Shown: positions 24,869 through 33,560 of the stretch, in pieces
How positions within the stretch are numbered: the stretch's first letter is position 1
Layout: each line of letters opens with the position of its first letter
Assembly: GCA_015060625.1 (NCBI GenBank)
Contig: SUYC01000003.1
Span: 248,001 to 312,000, forward strand
Length of the DNA stretch: 64,000 nt
Reading direction: 5' to 3'
Source: Xylanibacter ruminicola
GTDB taxonomy: Bacteria > Bacteroidota > Bacteroidia > Bacteroidales > Bacteroidaceae
The notes under the pieces: generated by a model
What the model was told of the DNA's origin: nothing
Databases searched by the model: none
What the model saw: only the letters and a program-made list of their open reading frames with translations
Program-made: the position numbers and the translations under genes

Positions 24869-26239
24869 TTATTCTATTTCGAGTGCTACCGACTGCTGTT
24901 GCATCTGGCGGGGCAGGAATACTGTCACACCCTGGTCGGTAAGCTTGTACTTGAGTTTCTTACCATTGCTAACCAAACGGATGGCTTTCTTTGGCAGGTT
25001 CTGGCTCCAGCTGATGCTGGTAGGAAGTTTCTCGCCATCGTCCAAACGATAGATGGCATAATAGCGACTACCGTCCTTGGCTTTGGTGAACCATACGTTG
25101 CCCTCGTTGTAGTGAGGGGTGATAGTGGTGTTGTAGATAGCCTTTCCATTCTGCTTGAGCCAGGCGCCGATGGCATTCAGGCGCTTCACACTCTCGGGTT
25201 CTATCAGACCTTCTGGGGTAGGACCAACGCCTAATACCAGGTTTCCACCCTTAGCCACAATCTCAATCAGAGTGCCAATCACTTTTTCTGGACTCTTGAA
25301 ACGTGGGCGAGGCACCCAACCCCAGTCGTCGGTCAGGGGGATACAACTCTCCCAGGGGAAGGCCAGCTGTGTCTCAGGGATAGTGCGCTCTGGTGTCTGA
25401 TAGTTTTCGTAAGGACCATGGATGGTACGATCTACGATGATGATGCCAGGCTGATTCTTGCGGGCGATACGGGCCACCTCGGGCATATCCAGATCCTGAC
25501 CGCGATTCTCCTTGGCCACCCAACCGCCATCGAGCCACAGGATATCTACCTTGCCATAGCGCGACAGAATCTCATTCATCTGTCGGTGGGTGAACTGCTT
25601 GAATTGCTGCCAGCGCCAGGGGTGCTGATCAACGGGGTAGTTCACATTGCGTCCTTTCTTGGCATACACATCCCACCAGTAATACTGTGAGTGCCAGTCG
25701 GGCTTCGAAAAGTAAGTACCAATGGTAAACTGCTTCTGGCGGAAGGCATCCAGCACGTGCTTCAGCACATCGCGGCGTGGGTCGTCCTTAAAGGCATGTT
25801 GCGCAATGGTGAAATCAGTTTCCTGTGAGTCCCACATGCAGAAACCATCATGGTGCTTGGTGGTGAAAATCATATATTTCATACCGGCATTGCTGCAAGC
25901 CTCGGCCCACTGGGTTGGGTCAAACTTGGTGGGCTTCAGTTCGTCGGCCAATCCGAAATACCAGTCCATATATTGCTGATAGGTACGTGTTGAGTCGCGG
26001 GTAATCCAGTTCTCATCGCAGATAGCCCACGATTCTACCATACCTGGCACGCTATACAGTCCCCAATGAAACAATACACCGAACTTCAGGTCCTGCCAGG
26101 CTTTCAGGTTTTTAACAACCAACTGGTCGGTTGGCCACTCGTAGGTTTTGGAACGCTGATGAATTTCGTTATCCTGTGCCCCTATCGTCAGGCACATTGC
26201 CAGCCCTAAAGCCAGGCAAAATATTCTTCTTTTTTGCAT
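24869..26239 (-). CDS. GH29 alpha-L-fucosidase (2)
   Basis: 456 residues with signal peptide. The catalytic domain has FGVLFHWGLYSVPG, FTTKHHDGFCMWDSQ and VDILWLDGGWV with the predicted Asp nucleophile; a small C-terminal beta domain follows. It is shorter than the other GH29 here and has no F5/8 domain. It is the first gene of the six-gene operon GH29-GH92-GH29-GH3-GH92-cutC and divergent from the GH2 gene. Two fucosidases of different type in one operon suggest two fucose linkages on the target glycan. Confidence 0.9.
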   Translation of the reverse strand: MQKRRIFCLALGLAMCLTIGAQDNEIHQRSKTYEWPTDQLVVKNLKAWQDLKFGVLFHWGLYSVPGMVESWAICDENWITRDSTRTYQQYMDWYFGLADELKPTKFDPTQWAEACSNAGMKYMIFTTKHHDGFCMWDSQETDFTIAQHAFKDDPRRDVLKHVLDAFRQKQFTIGTYFSKPDWHSQYYWWDVYAKKGRNVNYPVDQHPWRWQQFKQFTHRQMNEILSRYGKVDILWLDGGWVAKENRGQDLDMPEVARIARKNQPGIIIVDRTIHGPYENYQTPERTIPETQLAFPWESCIPLTDDWGWVPRPRFKSPEKVIGTLIEIVAKGGNLVLGVGPTPEGLIEPESVKRLNAIGAWLKQNGKAIYNTTITPHYNEGNVWFTKAKDGSRYYAIYRLDDGEKLPTSISWSQNLPKKAIRLVSNGKKLKYKLTDQGVTVFLPRQMQQQSVALEIE

Positions 26240-26268
26240 GAGTTGAAATTGTTTATTAGTTATGGCTG

Positions 26269-26276
26269 CAAAGTTA
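26269..26276 (-). promoter_or_regulatory. Probable -7 box of the GH29-GH92-GH29-GH3-GH92-cutC operon
   Basis: CAAAGTTA on the plus strand is TAACTTTG on the minus strand, matching TAnnTTTG, 30 bases before the GH29 start. A -33 TTTG is not evident. Confidence 0.45.
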
Positions 26277-26294
26277 GCAAAAAAATGGCGAAAG

Positions 26295-26326
26295 TTTGTA
26301 TGGTATTCATTTTTTTTGTACTTTTG
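26295..26326 (+). promoter_or_regulatory. Promoter of the GH2 gene
   Basis: TTTG at 26295-26298, 20 bases, TACTTTTG at 26319-26326; the ATG follows at 26355. Canonical Bacteroidetes -33/-7 layout in the divergent intergenic region. Confidence 0.82.
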
Positions 26327-26354
26327 TGCACAAAAATAAGAAACTACGACAAAT

Positions 26355-29300
26355 ATGAAGTATCTAACAGTTCTTTTTTCGTGTCTCAGTATGAGTGCAG
26401 TGGCTGCACCCTACGAAACGGAGTACACGCGAGGCATCGGATGTTATCCTGGTGCCCCCAGTGAGTATTATGCACCCGCACTCAGTTGGGTGGACAATGG
26501 TCAAAAACTAACTAATGTGGCACGCCACCGTGCGGCTTGGGCTTCGTCGGCTATCGACTATAACCTGACGGCACATCTCGTAACTGATGGTATCTGTGAT
26601 ACCGCTGAACCTGTGATGCTGAAGGTTTCGACGCAGGATGGTGTGTTGCCGCGTAAGGAGGCCGAATGGGCTATCGATGGTGGTGCCTATTCGAAGAATA
26701 TCCTGATGGGCGAAAAGACTTGGCTGCAGTACGACTACAGTGGTGCCATGAAGGTTAAAACCGCTGGGGTTCGCGTGGTTGGTATGATGGCCTATAACGA
26801 CCAGCTGGCTACCAAAGGTTTTTCCATTCGATGCGAAGCTTCGGAAAATGGTAAGGACTGGAAAGTGGTGGGTGAATTGAAAGGCAATCAACTGCCTGGT
26901 AAGCCTCGGCATTATAAACTGCATTCTGATCCTAATAAACAGACAGAGGAGAGTTTGCTCCCTGCCCGTACACTCGACGAGACCATCCGTTTTAAGGCGC
27001 CCGTATGCACTCAGCATCTGCGTGTGGTGATGGACATGGAAGGCGCTGCCCACTGGGATGTTTACGAGTTGCAGTTCCAGAATGCTATTGGCGAATATGT
27101 GGAGCTGTTGCCTTCTCAGCAGTTCAGTAGTTTGTGGATGAGCGATGGCGGTGGCGAGCAGTGGATCTACACCGACCTGGGGAAGTCGTTGCCTGTTCAG
27201 CAGATTTCAATGGATTGGCTGTATGCACCCCAAAAGGGAATCATTCAGGTATCTGACGACGCCAAAACCTGGATAAAGGTGGCTGATATTGCTGATCGCG
27301 TGAATATAAAGGCTACAGCGCGTTTTGTGCGTCTGTTGTTGCAGGAGCCCGGCGAGGCTGGCTGCTATGCCCTGCGTGAGTTGGAGGTGCTGTCGAACCA
27401 AAAACAGGTTTACACGCCACATGCTATGGCTGGTATGAAGAATGGACGCTACGAGTTGAGTGGCGGCTTATGGCAGTTGCAGCGTGCTTCAGAGGTAGAT
27501 GCACGAGGCGAAAAAATTGCATCGGCTGATTATGATAGTAAGAGCTGGATTCCCGCTACCGTTCCTGGTACTGTACTGGCATCGTTTATGAATATCGGCG
27601 CTGTGCCCGATCCTAACTATGCTGATGACGTGAACCAGATTTCTGAGTCGTACTTCCGTTCTAACTTCTGGTACCGTCAGGAGTTTAATGTGGAGCGTAT
27701 CGATGGCGAGCAGCAGTGGCTCAACTTCGATGGCATCAACTGGAAGGCTACCGTGTATCTGAACGGACAGCGACTGGGCCGTATCGAGGGTGCCTTTATG
27801 CGTGGTAAGTTCAACGTAACAGGACTGCTCCATAAAGGTCAGAACTACCTAGCTGTAGAGGTTGAATGCAATAAGTATTTTGGTGCCGTGAAGGAGAAGG
27901 ACCGCAACACCACTCAGTTGAATGGTGGACTGCTTGGGGCTGATAATCCTACCTTCCATGCCACGATCGGATGGGACTGGATTACAACCGTTCGCGGACG
28001 CGAGGTTGGTATCTGGAATGAGGTTTATCTCACCTCTACTGGCAATGTCACAGTGAGCGATCCTTACGTCAACACCAAGTTGGCTGCCGATGGTAAGACC
28101 GCAAGTGTGAAACCTTCTGTATTTCTGCGCAATAATGACAACAAACCTGTAAAAGGTGTCCTGTCGGGATGGATTGGCGATGTGAAGTTTGAACAGAACG
28201 TCACCTTGCCTGCCAATACTGAGCAGGAGGTAAGTTTCTGTCCTAACTGTAACAAGCAGTTGACGAGCAGCGACTTCAAACTGTGGTGGCCTAACGGTTA
28301 TGGTGAGCCTTATCTCTACGAGGCTGGTTTTACCTTTACACCTGATAACGGCGTGGCTACCACCATCAATTACCAGGCTGGTATCCGCGAGATGAAATAC
28401 GAGGGACTGAAGGATTCACTCATCATGTATATCAACGGTCGCCGTTTTATTCCACTGGGTGGTAACTGGGGCTTTGATGAGCACAACCTGCTGTACCGTT
28501 CGCGCGAGTACGATATCGCTGTGGGATATCATAAACAGATGAATTGTACCATGATCCGTAACTGGGTGGGCCAGATTGGCGACGAGGCTTTCTATGAGGC
28601 TTGCGACAAGCATGGTATCATGGTATGGCAGGACTTCTGGCTGGCTAATCCTGCCGACGGACCTGATCCTTACGATGATGTGCTCTTCCTGAGCAACGCA
28701 CAGAATTATCTGCGTCGCATCCGCAGTCATGCCAGCATCGGCATCTGGGTAGGTCGTAACGAGGGCTTCCCACCTGAGGCTATCGATCGCAAGCTGCGTG
28801 AGTATGTACACACCTTGTCGCCAGGTCTGGAGTTTATCTCAAGCTCGGCTGATGATGGTGTGAGTGGTCATGGTCCATATTGGGCTCTGCCTATGAAGGA
28901 GTACTTCTCTCGTCAGAGCGGAAAGATACATACCGAGCGTGGTATGCCTAATGTGATGAATATCGAGAGTCTGAGTCGTACGCTGAGTCCTGATGCCCTC
29001 TGGCCACAGAGTGTGCAGTGGGGTATGCACGATTATACTTTGCTGGGTGCACAGCGTGCCCGCGAGTTTAATGGTTTGGTTGAGGAAGGATTTGGCAAGG
29101 CCTCAAGTGCCGAGGAGTTCACCCGTTGGGCACAGCTCATCAACTATAACGGCTATCGTGGTATGTATGAGAGCACCAGCAAGAGTCGTGCTGGATTGCT
29201 TATTTGGATGAGTCATGCCTGCTGGCCATCGATGGTTTGGCAGACTTACGATTATTATTTCGATCCAACAGCTGCTTACTTTGGTGTAAAGAAGGCCTGC

Positions 29301-29906
29301 GAGCCATTGCACATCCAGTATAATGCACTCACCGACAGTGTTGAGGTGGTGAACCATTCGGCAGGAGATGTTGCTGGTGTCACTGCTTCGGTAACTGTAT
29401 ATGATTTGAATGGTAAGAAGGTGCGCCAGCAGAAGCTTCGTCTGAATAGCAATGAGGATACCACCAAGGCCATCCTGAAGTTGGCTAAGTTACAGGCTCA
29501 GGCTCCATCAGATGTTTGGTTCCTGCGTTTGGCACTCACCGATAAGCGTGGCGTGATTTCAGATAACGAGTATATCATGGGTCGTGAAGAGAAGCACTCG
29601 GCCGATGGCCGCTCGCACGGCGAGAATTATCGTGCCCTGAACACCTTGCCCAAACCTGTACTGCAGCAGCGCGTAAAGGTTACTGGTACCAAGGCTGTTC
29701 TCACTCTGAAGAATACCGGTAAAACAGTAGCGCCTTTCCTTCGTGTCAACCTGAAGGGGGCTGATGGTGAGCAGATTCTGCCTGTTATCTATAGCGATAA
29801 CTACTTTACGCTGATGCCTGGCGAACAGAAGGTTGTGACCATCGAGTGGAAGACCGAAGATGGTAGAGGGCAGTCACCAGTGATTGAAGTAACACCGATT
29901 AACTAA
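26355..29906 (+). CDS. GH2-family glycosidase (exo-glucosaminidase/mannosidase type) with N-terminal F5/8 domains
   Basis: 1183 residues with signal peptide (FSCLSMSAVAA). Residues ~25-360 are discoidin-like carbohydrate-binding regions. From ~365 comes the GH2 layout: jelly-roll sugar-binding domain (GLWQLQRASEV...WYRQEFNV), Ig-like domain, and (beta/alpha)8 domain with the acid/base Glu in WVGRNEGFPP and the likely nucleophile Glu in KIHTERGMPN; further Ig-like domains close the protein. This domain order is that of exo-beta-glucosaminidases and beta-mannosidases rather than LacZ. In an N-glycan setting a beta-mannosidase acting on the core would fit, but the substrate is unproven. Transcribed alone from its own promoter and ended by a strong terminator. 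Confidence 0.87.
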   Translation: MKYLTVLFSCLSMSAVAAPYETEYTRGIGCYPGAPSEYYAPALSWVDNGQKLTNVARHRAAWASSAIDYNLTAHLVTDGICDTAEPVMLKVSTQDGVLPRKEAEWAIDGGAYSKNILMGEKTWLQYDYSGAMKVKTAGVRVVGMMAYNDQLATKGFSIRCEASENGKDWKVVGELKGNQLPGKPRHYKLHSDPNKQTEESLLPARTLDETIRFKAPVCTQHLRVVMDMEGAAHWDVYELQFQNAIGEYVELLPSQQFSSLWMSDGGGEQWIYTDLGKSLPVQQISMDWLYAPQKGIIQVSDDAKTWIKVADIADRVNIKATARFVRLLLQEPGEAGCYALRELEVLSNQKQVYTPHAMAGMKNGRYELSGGLWQLQRASEVDARGEKIASADYDSKSWIPATVPGTVLASFMNIGAVPDPNYADDVNQISESYFRSNFWYRQEFNVERIDGEQQWLNFDGINWKATVYLNGQRLGRIEGAFMRGKFNVTGLLHKGQNYLAVEVECNKYFGAVKEKDRNTTQLNGGLLGADNPTFHATIGWDWITTVRGREVGIWNEVYLTSTGNVTVSDPYVNTKLAADGKTASVKPSVFLRNNDNKPVKGVLSGWIGDVKFEQNVTLPANTEQEVSFCPNCNKQLTSSDFKLWWPNGYGEPYLYEAGFTFTPDNGVATTINYQAGIREMKYEGLKDSLIMYINGRRFIPLGGNWGFDEHNLLYRSREYDIAVGYHKQMNCTMIRNWVGQIGDEAFYEACDKHGIMVWQDFWLANPADGPDPYDDVLFLSNAQNYLRRIRSHASIGIWVGRNEGFPPEAIDRKLREYVHTLSPGLEFISSSADDGVSGHGPYWALPMKEYFSRQSGKIHTERGMPNVMNIESLSRTLSPDALWPQSVQWGMHDYTLLGAQRAREFNGLVEEGFGKASSAEEFTRWAQLINYNGYRGMYESTSKSRAGLLIWMSHACWPSMVWQTYDYYFDPTAAYFGVKKACEPLHIQYNALTDSVEVVNHSAGDVAGVTASVTVYDLNGKKVRQQKLRLNSNEDTTKAILKLAKLQAQAPSDVWFLRLALTDKRGVISDNEYIMGREEKHSADGRSHGENYRALNTLPKPVLQQRVKVTGTKAVLTLKNTGKTVAPFLRVNLKGADGEQILPVIYSDNYFTLMPGEQKVVTIEWKTEDGRGQSPVIEVTPIN

Positions 29907-29910
29907 AAAG

Positions 29911-29940
29911 AAATCTCCTCCAGTTTTGGAGGAGATTTTT
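29911..29940. terminator. Bidirectional intrinsic terminator
   Basis: AAATCTCCTCC (29911-29921) pairs over 11 bases with GGAGGAGATTT (29928-29938), with a run of T on the plus strand and A-rich flank giving U-rich sequence on the minus strand. It lies between the ends of the convergent GH2 and GH18-GH78 genes. Confidence 0.9.
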
Positions 29941-29943
29941 TTA

Positions 29944-32900
29944 TCAGAGTTTCTTTTGTAAGTGGTAGGTGCCACTTGAATATTCCTTGGCTGTTGTCTC
30001 GCCCGGCAGGGTGACAGTGGCCGAGGCTCCTTCAGGAATCGTAAAGTTCCAGTGCCACTCATCGCCTTCGTATTGCCATTCACTCTTGATAGTACCGGCA
30101 GCCGACTGATATTCGGCTTTCATAAAGCCTAAGCGCTTGTCGGGTACGGGCTTCATGATGATATGTCTGAAGCCAGGTGACTTGACATCCGAAGAGATGC
30201 CGGCAGCTGTTTCCCAAATCCATTCGCACACAGCACCATAGGCATAGTGGTTAAAACTGTTCATACCGTTAGGACCAAGACCTGTATCGCGGCGGTAGCT
30301 GTTCCAACGCTCCCAGATGGTGGTGGCACCATTGTCGATAGAGTAAATCCAACTGGGGTTCTTACGCTGGAAGAGTAACTCGTAAGCAATATCTGCCATG
30401 CCATTCTCTGTGAGGGTAGCCATTAGAATACTGGTACCTAAGAAACCTGTCTGCAAGCAGTTGTCGTGAGCAGCAAAGTTCTCACGCAGGCGCTGGATGG
30501 TACGCTCTTTGGCAGCACCTTCTACCAGATGGTTCTTCAGTGCGAAGAGGGCAGGGGTCTGCATGGTGTTCAGAATGGCGGTCTTGAAGTTTCCATCCTT
30601 ATCCAGGAACTGTGCTTTCAGATAAGCCTGGGCTGCCTCTGCCATCAGCTGATATTTTGTGGCATCGCGACCTGTAGCAAGTGCCATGTCGCGCATCATT
30701 TCGGCATCTATCTGCCAATAGCAGGCGCTCAGATAGTTCCAATAGCTGACAGCATCGGGTAGTGGCTTCCAGTGTTCGTCGAAAGCCAGGTTGGTGCAGC
30801 TTTCCAGTGGCTCATAGCTCAGCCAGTCGGCCCACTGATAGTTGCCGTTCTCCTTGATGAGTGCCTGATGATCGTACTTTGTTTCGTTGATATGCTTCAT
30901 AAAGCGCTCCATAGCCTCCCAGTTCTCATTGATAATGGTCTTGTCGCCAAACTGCTTCCAAACGGTCCAAGGTACGATAACGCCTGCATCGGCCCAACCT
31001 AATCGCATTGTCTCGTTGCCATACTGTGCGGTAGGTGATACCCCAGGATATCCACCTGTCTCACTCTGAGAGTCGCGCACATCACGGGTCCATTTGTGGA
31101 AGAATCCGTTGGTGTTGGCGAAGTAGGTACCTGCCTCGGCAAATACTTGGGTGTCGGCCATCCACCCCAGGCGCTCATCGCGCTGCGGACAGTCGGTAGG
31201 TACCGAGAGATAGTTGGAACGCTGCCCCCAAAGGGTGTTCGAGATAATCTTATTGACGAGTTCGTTACCTGTAGTGATGGTGCCTGTCTCCAGTCCTTGG
31301 GCGATAGAGGTAACAGGCAGCGATTTTACTTCCTGAATTTCGACCTGGTCGGTAGCTGTCACCGAGATATAGCGATAGCCGAAGAAGGTGCAGTGGGGAT
31401 AATAGCTCACAAAACTATTGTTGTTGCCGAAGGTGTAGTTGATACGCACACCTGTATTCTGAATTCTGAGGTTGCGGCGATGCACGCTGCCCTCCGGACC
31501 GTCCATACCGCGGATCTCGGCACCATTGCCGTCGTTCAGAATCTCACCAGGCAGACAGGTGAGCATGGTACCTTCCTTAGCCTTGAATGAGAACGCTGGT
31601 ACACCTGAGGTGTTCTGGCCGAAGTCGATGACAAGTGTCTCGCCAGGATTCAAGGTCATGATCTCTCCCTGCTTGTAGTTGCGCTTGATCGTCACCTTTC
31701 CGTATTCTGTTTGCTTCTGCTCTTGGGCTTTTCGTTCACCAGTAACACCCTGCCAGATATAAGCATCAACGGGTTTGATAGCCAGATCTCGACGCAGATA
31801 TATCTCTGCACCCTCAGAGGGCAGAATGTCACCCTTGAACTCGGTGTTTATTTCTGGAATGCTAAGCTGCTCTGTGGTGGTATAGCCCGGCAGTTCGCGA
31901 GCATCATATTCCTCACCATCAAAGATGCTGGCATGCTTTACCGGACCAGCAACGCCTGCCTTCCAATCCTGCTGGTTGGTACCATAATACTGCTTGGTGC
32001 CATCAGCAAAGGTCAGTTCAAGTACACCGCGGAAAGCACACTTCTTACCAATCATGCCGTCGTGCTCACCAGGGGTGATAATCTTGTCGGCCCACCAGCC
32101 TGGGGTGACCTGAACAGCGAGGGTGTTCTCACTGCCAGCCTCTGACTTGAAGGCTTCTGTGATATCGTAGGTAAACGAGCGCTTGGTTTTGGCGTAATGC
32201 GTAAAGCCGGGCTTCAGAATTTCCTGTCCAACGGGGTGGCCGTTCAGATAGAGTTCGTAAACACCTAATCCTGCTGTCATCCATTTGGCTGATGTCACAG
32301 GCTTGTTGTTCTTAATGGTAGATACAAACCAACTGGCACCGTCGGCAGCACGCTTAATCTGGTCGGCACGTCCTTTGGCGATGGGAGCATTGGCAGCCGA
32401 AATCCATACCGACTTGTTCCAAAGAGTGGCGTCGAGCGCTTGGGTCTTCTGTCCGATGGTAGTCTGGCGCTGCAGCAGCATCTCACTGAGCAGGGTGCTG
32501 AATGCGCCCGTACGATCATTGGCATACTCCCAGTACATACCACCACGCAGATTGTTGTCGAGGATATACTGACAGATGGCACCTAACGAACGTGTGGTTT
32601 CGATGGCCCATACAAATTCGCCCTTTTCGTTAGCAATATAGTCGGCCTTGGCTACATCGTGCCATTGGTGACTATAGCCAACGGGCAGGATACCTGTCTT
32701 CAGATACGAGTCCACACCAGGATCCTGTCGGCGCCCTTTCTGATAGAAAGGCATACCCATCACCAGCTTCTCCTTGGGAACGCCTGCTTTCAGGTGAGCC
32801 TCTACAGCTTCTGAGCCAGTGCAGTAACCCGAGATAGCCGAGGGGTAGAGAGCGGCATGATGATATTTGTTAGGGTCGCTCATATCGTACGACATCACAT

Positions 32901-33471
32901 TGACTAAGTCGAGATAAGGTAAGCACTTCTTGAAGTCGATAAACTTGGCCGTACAGATGGTGGCTATGGTCAGTAATTTATTCTTGCCCAGTTCTCGGCG
33001 CAGGTTTTTCATCAGTAGGGTGAAGTTATCGATGTCGTCGGGCGAGGAAGAGATACCAGCTTCGCTCGAGGAAGGATATTCCCAGTCGATATCGATACCG
33101 TCTAAGCCAAACTCATCCACGATGCGCTTGCAGTCTTTGGCAAAAGCAGCGCGTGTCTGTTTGGTGGCAGCCATCTCGCTGAATCGGCCTGCCGTCCAAC
33201 CACCTATCGACAGTAGCACCTTCAGTTCCGGATTCTGTTGTTTCAAACCAGCAATCATCCGCAGTCGGGTAGGGTTCTGGATATCCACACCATTAAAAGA
33301 TTTGTTGACGGTGCCGAACGCATAGTTGATGTGCGTCATCAATGTTGGGTCTGGAACGTCGTTAGTTCCTGCGGTGACGTAAGCCACCACCACACGATTC
33401 ATTACTTGCTTTCCGGCATCAGCATGCCAGAAGGCCATCAGTCCGATAAATAGTAAAAGTAGTCTTTTCAT
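29944..33471 (-). CDS. GH18-GH78 fusion: chitinase/ENGase-like domain plus alpha-L-rhamnosidase-like domain
   Basis: About 1175 residues from the ATG at 33471 (MKRLLLLFIG, signal peptide); the frame extends to 33522 but that part overlaps the promoter. Residues ~25-335 are GH18: SIGGW and DGIDIDWEYP with the full DxxDxDxE (Asp124, Asp127, Asp129, Glu131). From ~350 the protein is GH78-like: N-terminal beta domains (WMTAGLGVYELYLNGHPVG), then the (alpha/alpha)6 catalytic domain with SVPTDCPQRDERLGWMAD and TTIWERWNSY, which contain the expected acid and base Glu residues, and a C-terminal beta domain. Both catalytic sets look intact. GH18 could cut chitobiose cores; a rhamnosidase is unexpected beside it, so the GH78 part may act on another sugar. 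Confidence 0.88.
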   Translation of the reverse strand: MKRLLLLFIGLMAFWHADAGKQVMNRVVVAYVTAGTNDVPDPTLMTHINYAFGTVNKSFNGVDIQNPTRLRMIAGLKQQNPELKVLLSIGGWTAGRFSEMAATKQTRAAFAKDCKRIVDEFGLDGIDIDWEYPSSSEAGISSSPDDIDNFTLLMKNLRRELGKNKLLTIATICTAKFIDFKKCLPYLDLVNVMSYDMSDPNKYHHAALYPSAISGYCTGSEAVEAHLKAGVPKEKLVMGMPFYQKGRRQDPGVDSYLKTGILPVGYSHQWHDVAKADYIANEKGEFVWAIETTRSLGAICQYILDNNLRGGMYWEYANDRTGAFSTLLSEMLLQRQTTIGQKTQALDATLWNKSVWISAANAPIAKGRADQIKRAADGASWFVSTIKNNKPVTSAKWMTAGLGVYELYLNGHPVGQEILKPGFTHYAKTKRSFTYDITEAFKSEAGSENTLAVQVTPGWWADKIITPGEHDGMIGKKCAFRGVLELTFADGTKQYYGTNQQDWKAGVAGPVKHASIFDGEEYDARELPGYTTTEQLSIPEINTEFKGDILPSEGAEIYLRRDLAIKPVDAYIWQGVTGERKAQEQKQTEYGKVTIKRNYKQGEIMTLNPGETLVIDFGQNTSGVPAFSFKAKEGTMLTCLPGEILNDGNGAEIRGMDGPEGSVHRRNLRIQNTGVRINYTFGNNNSFVSYYPHCTFFGYRYISVTATDQVEIQEVKSLPVTSIAQGLETGTITTGNELVNKIISNTLWGQRSNYLSVPTDCPQRDERLGWMADTQVFAEAGTYFANTNGFFHKWTRDVRDSQSETGGYPGVSPTAQYGNETMRLGWADAGVIVPWTVWKQFGDKTIINENWEAMERFMKHINETKYDHQALIKENGNYQWADWLSYEPLESCTNLAFDEHWKPLPDAVSYWNYLSACYWQIDAEMMRDMALATGRDATKYQLMAEAAQAYLKAQFLDKDGNFKTAILNTMQTPALFALKNHLVEGAAKERTIQRLRENFAAHDNCLQTGFLGTSILMATLTENGMADIAYELLFQRKNPSWIYSIDNGATTIWERWNSYRRDTGLGPNGMNSFNHYAYGAVCEWIWETAAGISSDVKSPGFRHIIMKPVPDKRLGFMKAEYQSAAGTIKSEWQYEGDEWHWNFTIPEGASATVTLPGETTAKEYSSGTYHLQKKL

Positions 33472-33494
33472 TTTTGTTTTTGGGTTTATCGCTG

Positions 33495-33502
33495 CAAAGA
33501 TA
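33495..33502 (-). promoter_or_regulatory. Probable -7 box of the GH18-GH78 gene
   Basis: CAAAGATA on plus is TATCTTTG on minus, 23 bases before the ATG at 33471. CAAT at 33522-33525 (ATTG on minus) at a 19-base spacing is a poor -33 match. Confidence 0.5.
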
Positions 33503-33504
33503 AA

Positions 33505-33536
33505 CAAAAATCCCGAAACCACAATGGCTTCGGGAT
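33505..33536 (-). terminator. Terminator after the susD gene of locus 2
   Basis: On the minus strand ATCCCGAA (33529-33536) pairs with TTCGGGAT (33510-33517), followed by TTTTTG. It starts ~25 bases after the SusD stop, so the GH18-GH78 gene downstream has its own promoter. Confidence 0.85.
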
Positions 33537-33560
33537 AATTATTGTGATTCTTTCTATTTT

